Part shown: piece by piece, positions 63,501 to 64,000 of the stretch
Layout of the letters: each line of letters starts with the position of its first letter
Position numbering within the stretch: the first letter of the stretch is position 1
DNA from: Microbulbifer halophilus
GTDB taxonomy: Bacteria; Pseudomonadota; Gammaproteobacteria; Pseudomonadales; Cellvibrionaceae
Direction: 5' to 3'
NCBI RefSeq assembly: GCF_026183675.1
Contig: NZ_JAPIVK010000012.1
Span: 43,533 to 107,532 of the forward strand
DNA length: 64,000 nt
Translations under genes and position numbers: made by a program
Notes under the pieces: generated by a model
Told to the model about the DNA's origin: nothing
The model's database searches: none
The model's input: the letters and a program-made list of their open reading frames with translations, nothing else

Positions 63501-63640
63501 TCGGCGGCCTGGGCCTGGCCGCACTGTTTACCCTCTACCTGACGCCGGTGGTTTACCTGGGGCTGGGGCGTTTCCACAAACCGCGCTCCGTGGAAAGCGG
63601 CAGGCTCGAAGCGGAATTGCAGGCGGCTGCAGGGCGATAG
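60500..63640 (+). CDS. RND-family multidrug efflux permease
   Basis: The product has 1046 residues, overlapping the adaptor gene by 8 bases. Twelve TM segments and two large periplasmic loops. TM4 has GLVVDDAIVVLENI with the proton-relay Asp pair, TM10 region GLMAKNGILLVEFADQLRDRG, and N-terminal RRPVLVLVLNLLIAIAG. Hydrophobe/amphiphile exporter group. No outer-membrane factor gene follows before the window ends, so a TolC encoded elsewhere is presumably used. Confidence 0.9.
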   Translation: MSDDSPNKPVESGPADIHRNDLASLAIRRPVLVLVLNLLIAIAGIAAFSAVEVRELPDVDVPIVSVRGELPGASPETMDSEVTSIVEGAVARVSGVKHIQSSSEENNFRIHIEFNSSIDLDTAASDVREAVSQAERELPDDVEQLVVVKAADRPEPVIYLAVTSGELRDEALTHTIEKDIIPELISIPGVADVPIFGQRQRVLRVVLDPLRLTSFGLSVSDVADVLEDAPLDVPSGSFQSVDQQLLVRADASTVTEEQVRDVIISGDVRIGDVASVSFGPEDVQSLVYLNDRPVVGLGVVRQAQSNTIDISDGVRRAVTALNQRFDNLDITVTEDRAVFIRGSVKEVVTSLFFTVLIVIAAIWLFFGKLRTTLVPSTAIPIALVGTLAGIWMMGFSINILTLLAIVLATGLVVDDAIVVLENIQRLRGQGMGARAAAVLGTRQVIFAVLATTAVLISVFIPIALLPSTAGRMFREFGLVLATAVALSSVVALTLVPMLTARITRNGGDTDKNPFYARLEKIGGHIGAGYRRSLAACLRRGWLSFAVALLLAVGAGLLYQGLGKELLPSEDRGVIRVDATGPDGVGQNYIGRQAEHIENVVRPLVARGDVTDIQTEVGRYDPNRARVTLPLADWEDRSVSQQALTAEILGPLEEIPGARIRVSSPNSLSLRGGGGGIEVALVGNDYPRIYDAARQMKRAIEDRMPHLEQPDISYRPTQPQLSIEIDRRRAADLGVPLDNIATTLRAVVDGLDVVDLNVGDEAVPVMLEAASTTVSSPEDLVNLYVESHNGDLLPLSSMVTLREESVAAELDRHGQRRAIEIDAGLEPGYPLASAVDELRNLASEILPDDVGILFLGEADTLEESSREVAMTYAIAALVVFLVLCAQFEGISSAVIVMTTVPFGLAAAVYALFFTGTTVNIFSQIGLVMLIGLMAKNGILLVEFADQLRDRGHSVYDAITEAAQVRLRPIAMTMLSTVLGGLPLILSSGPGAEARSAIGWVMFGGLGLAALFTLYLTPVVYLGLGRFHKPRSVESGRLEAELQAAAGR

Positions 63641-64000
63641 TGGGTAGGGTGCGCCGTGCGCACCGGTATGTTTCGGGCCGCACTTGGCCAGGGCCGGTGC
63701 GCACGGCGCACCCTACGCTGTTGTTTTCGTCATACCGGACTCGATCCGGTATCCAGTGCCGGGGCCCGCTTGCCGCGCTGGAACTCGGCGTTGCCGGGAG
63801 GACAGCTTTCAGGCGGTAGGGTGCGCCGTGCGCACCGAGAATTTGCTGCCGGCACCAACTCGCGATTGGTGCGCACGGCGCACCCTACCCCTGCCGGGAA
63901 ATTGAGAGGATTCAACCGTAGGGTGCGCCGCGCGCACCGCTCGGTAGCATACGGATACTGTACCGATGACTGGCAAGAATGCGAACAACGGCAAAGGGAA
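63641..64000. repeat. REP-like repeat cluster, no gene
   Basis: Two full inverted pairs of GTAGGGTGCGCCGTGCGCACC with complement (63644-63716 and 63816-63888), one half copy from 63918, and a GTCATACCGGACTCGATCCGGTAT element at about 63730. The short open frames here are repeat translations and are not called. Confidence 0.7.

Overview
The window looks like the chromosome of a marine, polysaccharide-degrading gammaproteobacterium of the Cellvibrionaceae/Microbulbiferaceae type. This is inferred from poly-serine linkers, the CBM2/CBM60 modules, multimodular glycoside hydrolases, an OmpW tandem, GPH-type sugar transport and a periplasmic LigB ligase. No rRNA or housekeeping marker is present to fix the taxonomy.

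Layout. 1-1.2 kb: tail of one OmpW-like porin and a complete second one. 1.27-6.4 kb: intracellular GH43_26 arabinofuranosidase with its MFS symporter, a FadR-type GntR regulator, and an FAH-family 2-keto-3-deoxypentonate dehydratase. 6.6-19.2 kb: secreted hemicellulose cluster with GH43, a membrane-embedded AraC-type regulator, a circularly permuted GH16 lichenase, a GH43-CBM6-CBM-CBM60-GH10 enzyme, a CBM2-CBM60-CE1 esterase, a second esterase and a GH43_12 lipoprotein. 19.3-30.6 kb: sugar-acid dehydratase, SDR dehydrogenase, alpha-ketoglutaric semialdehyde dehydrogenase, mutarotase, ABC pentose transporter and SMP-30 lactonase. With the FAH enzyme these make a complete non-phosphorylating pentose (L-arabinose-type) pathway to 2-oxoglutarate. 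30.7-34.7 kb: CpdB-like nucleotidase and a secreted protein with two OB-fold-like modules. 35-36.4 kb: endo-arabinanase with CBM13. A recurrent TACAATA-core element stands before five of these transcription units, and two xyl-box-like palindromes before two others.

36.7-46 kb: ligB, followed by an accessory segment that ends in a second, diverged copy of the ligB 3' end. It holds a PD-(D/E)XK protein, an NmrA/LysR pair, a Tse2/Tsi2-like toxin-immunity pair, an Imm11-like protein, a response regulator and an IS481 element.

46-56.8 kb: an AT-rich block in which all genes lie on the minus strand and are separated by attC-like sites whose R'' box overlaps the preceding stop codon. No integron integrase is present, so this is best described as a CALIN (attC array without integrase). 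Its cassettes look like a defence store: Mrr-like/PIN fusion nuclease, decayed membrane protein, TIGR04141/DUF6119 protein, group II intron relic, coiled-coil membrane protein, Shedu-like DUF4263 nuclease, and an overlapping gene pair encoding a SMEK-nuclease/APAZ-like protein and a catalytically dead short prokaryotic Argonaute. That last pair is the best candidate for an undescribed system.

57-64 kb: ordinary chromosome again: NAD(P)-binding protein, RidA, TetR with palindromic operators, an RND efflux adaptor and pump, and several REP-like repeats. Three CTAG-bounded MITE copies of about 165-172 bp occur at 11.2-11.6 kb and 58.0 kb.
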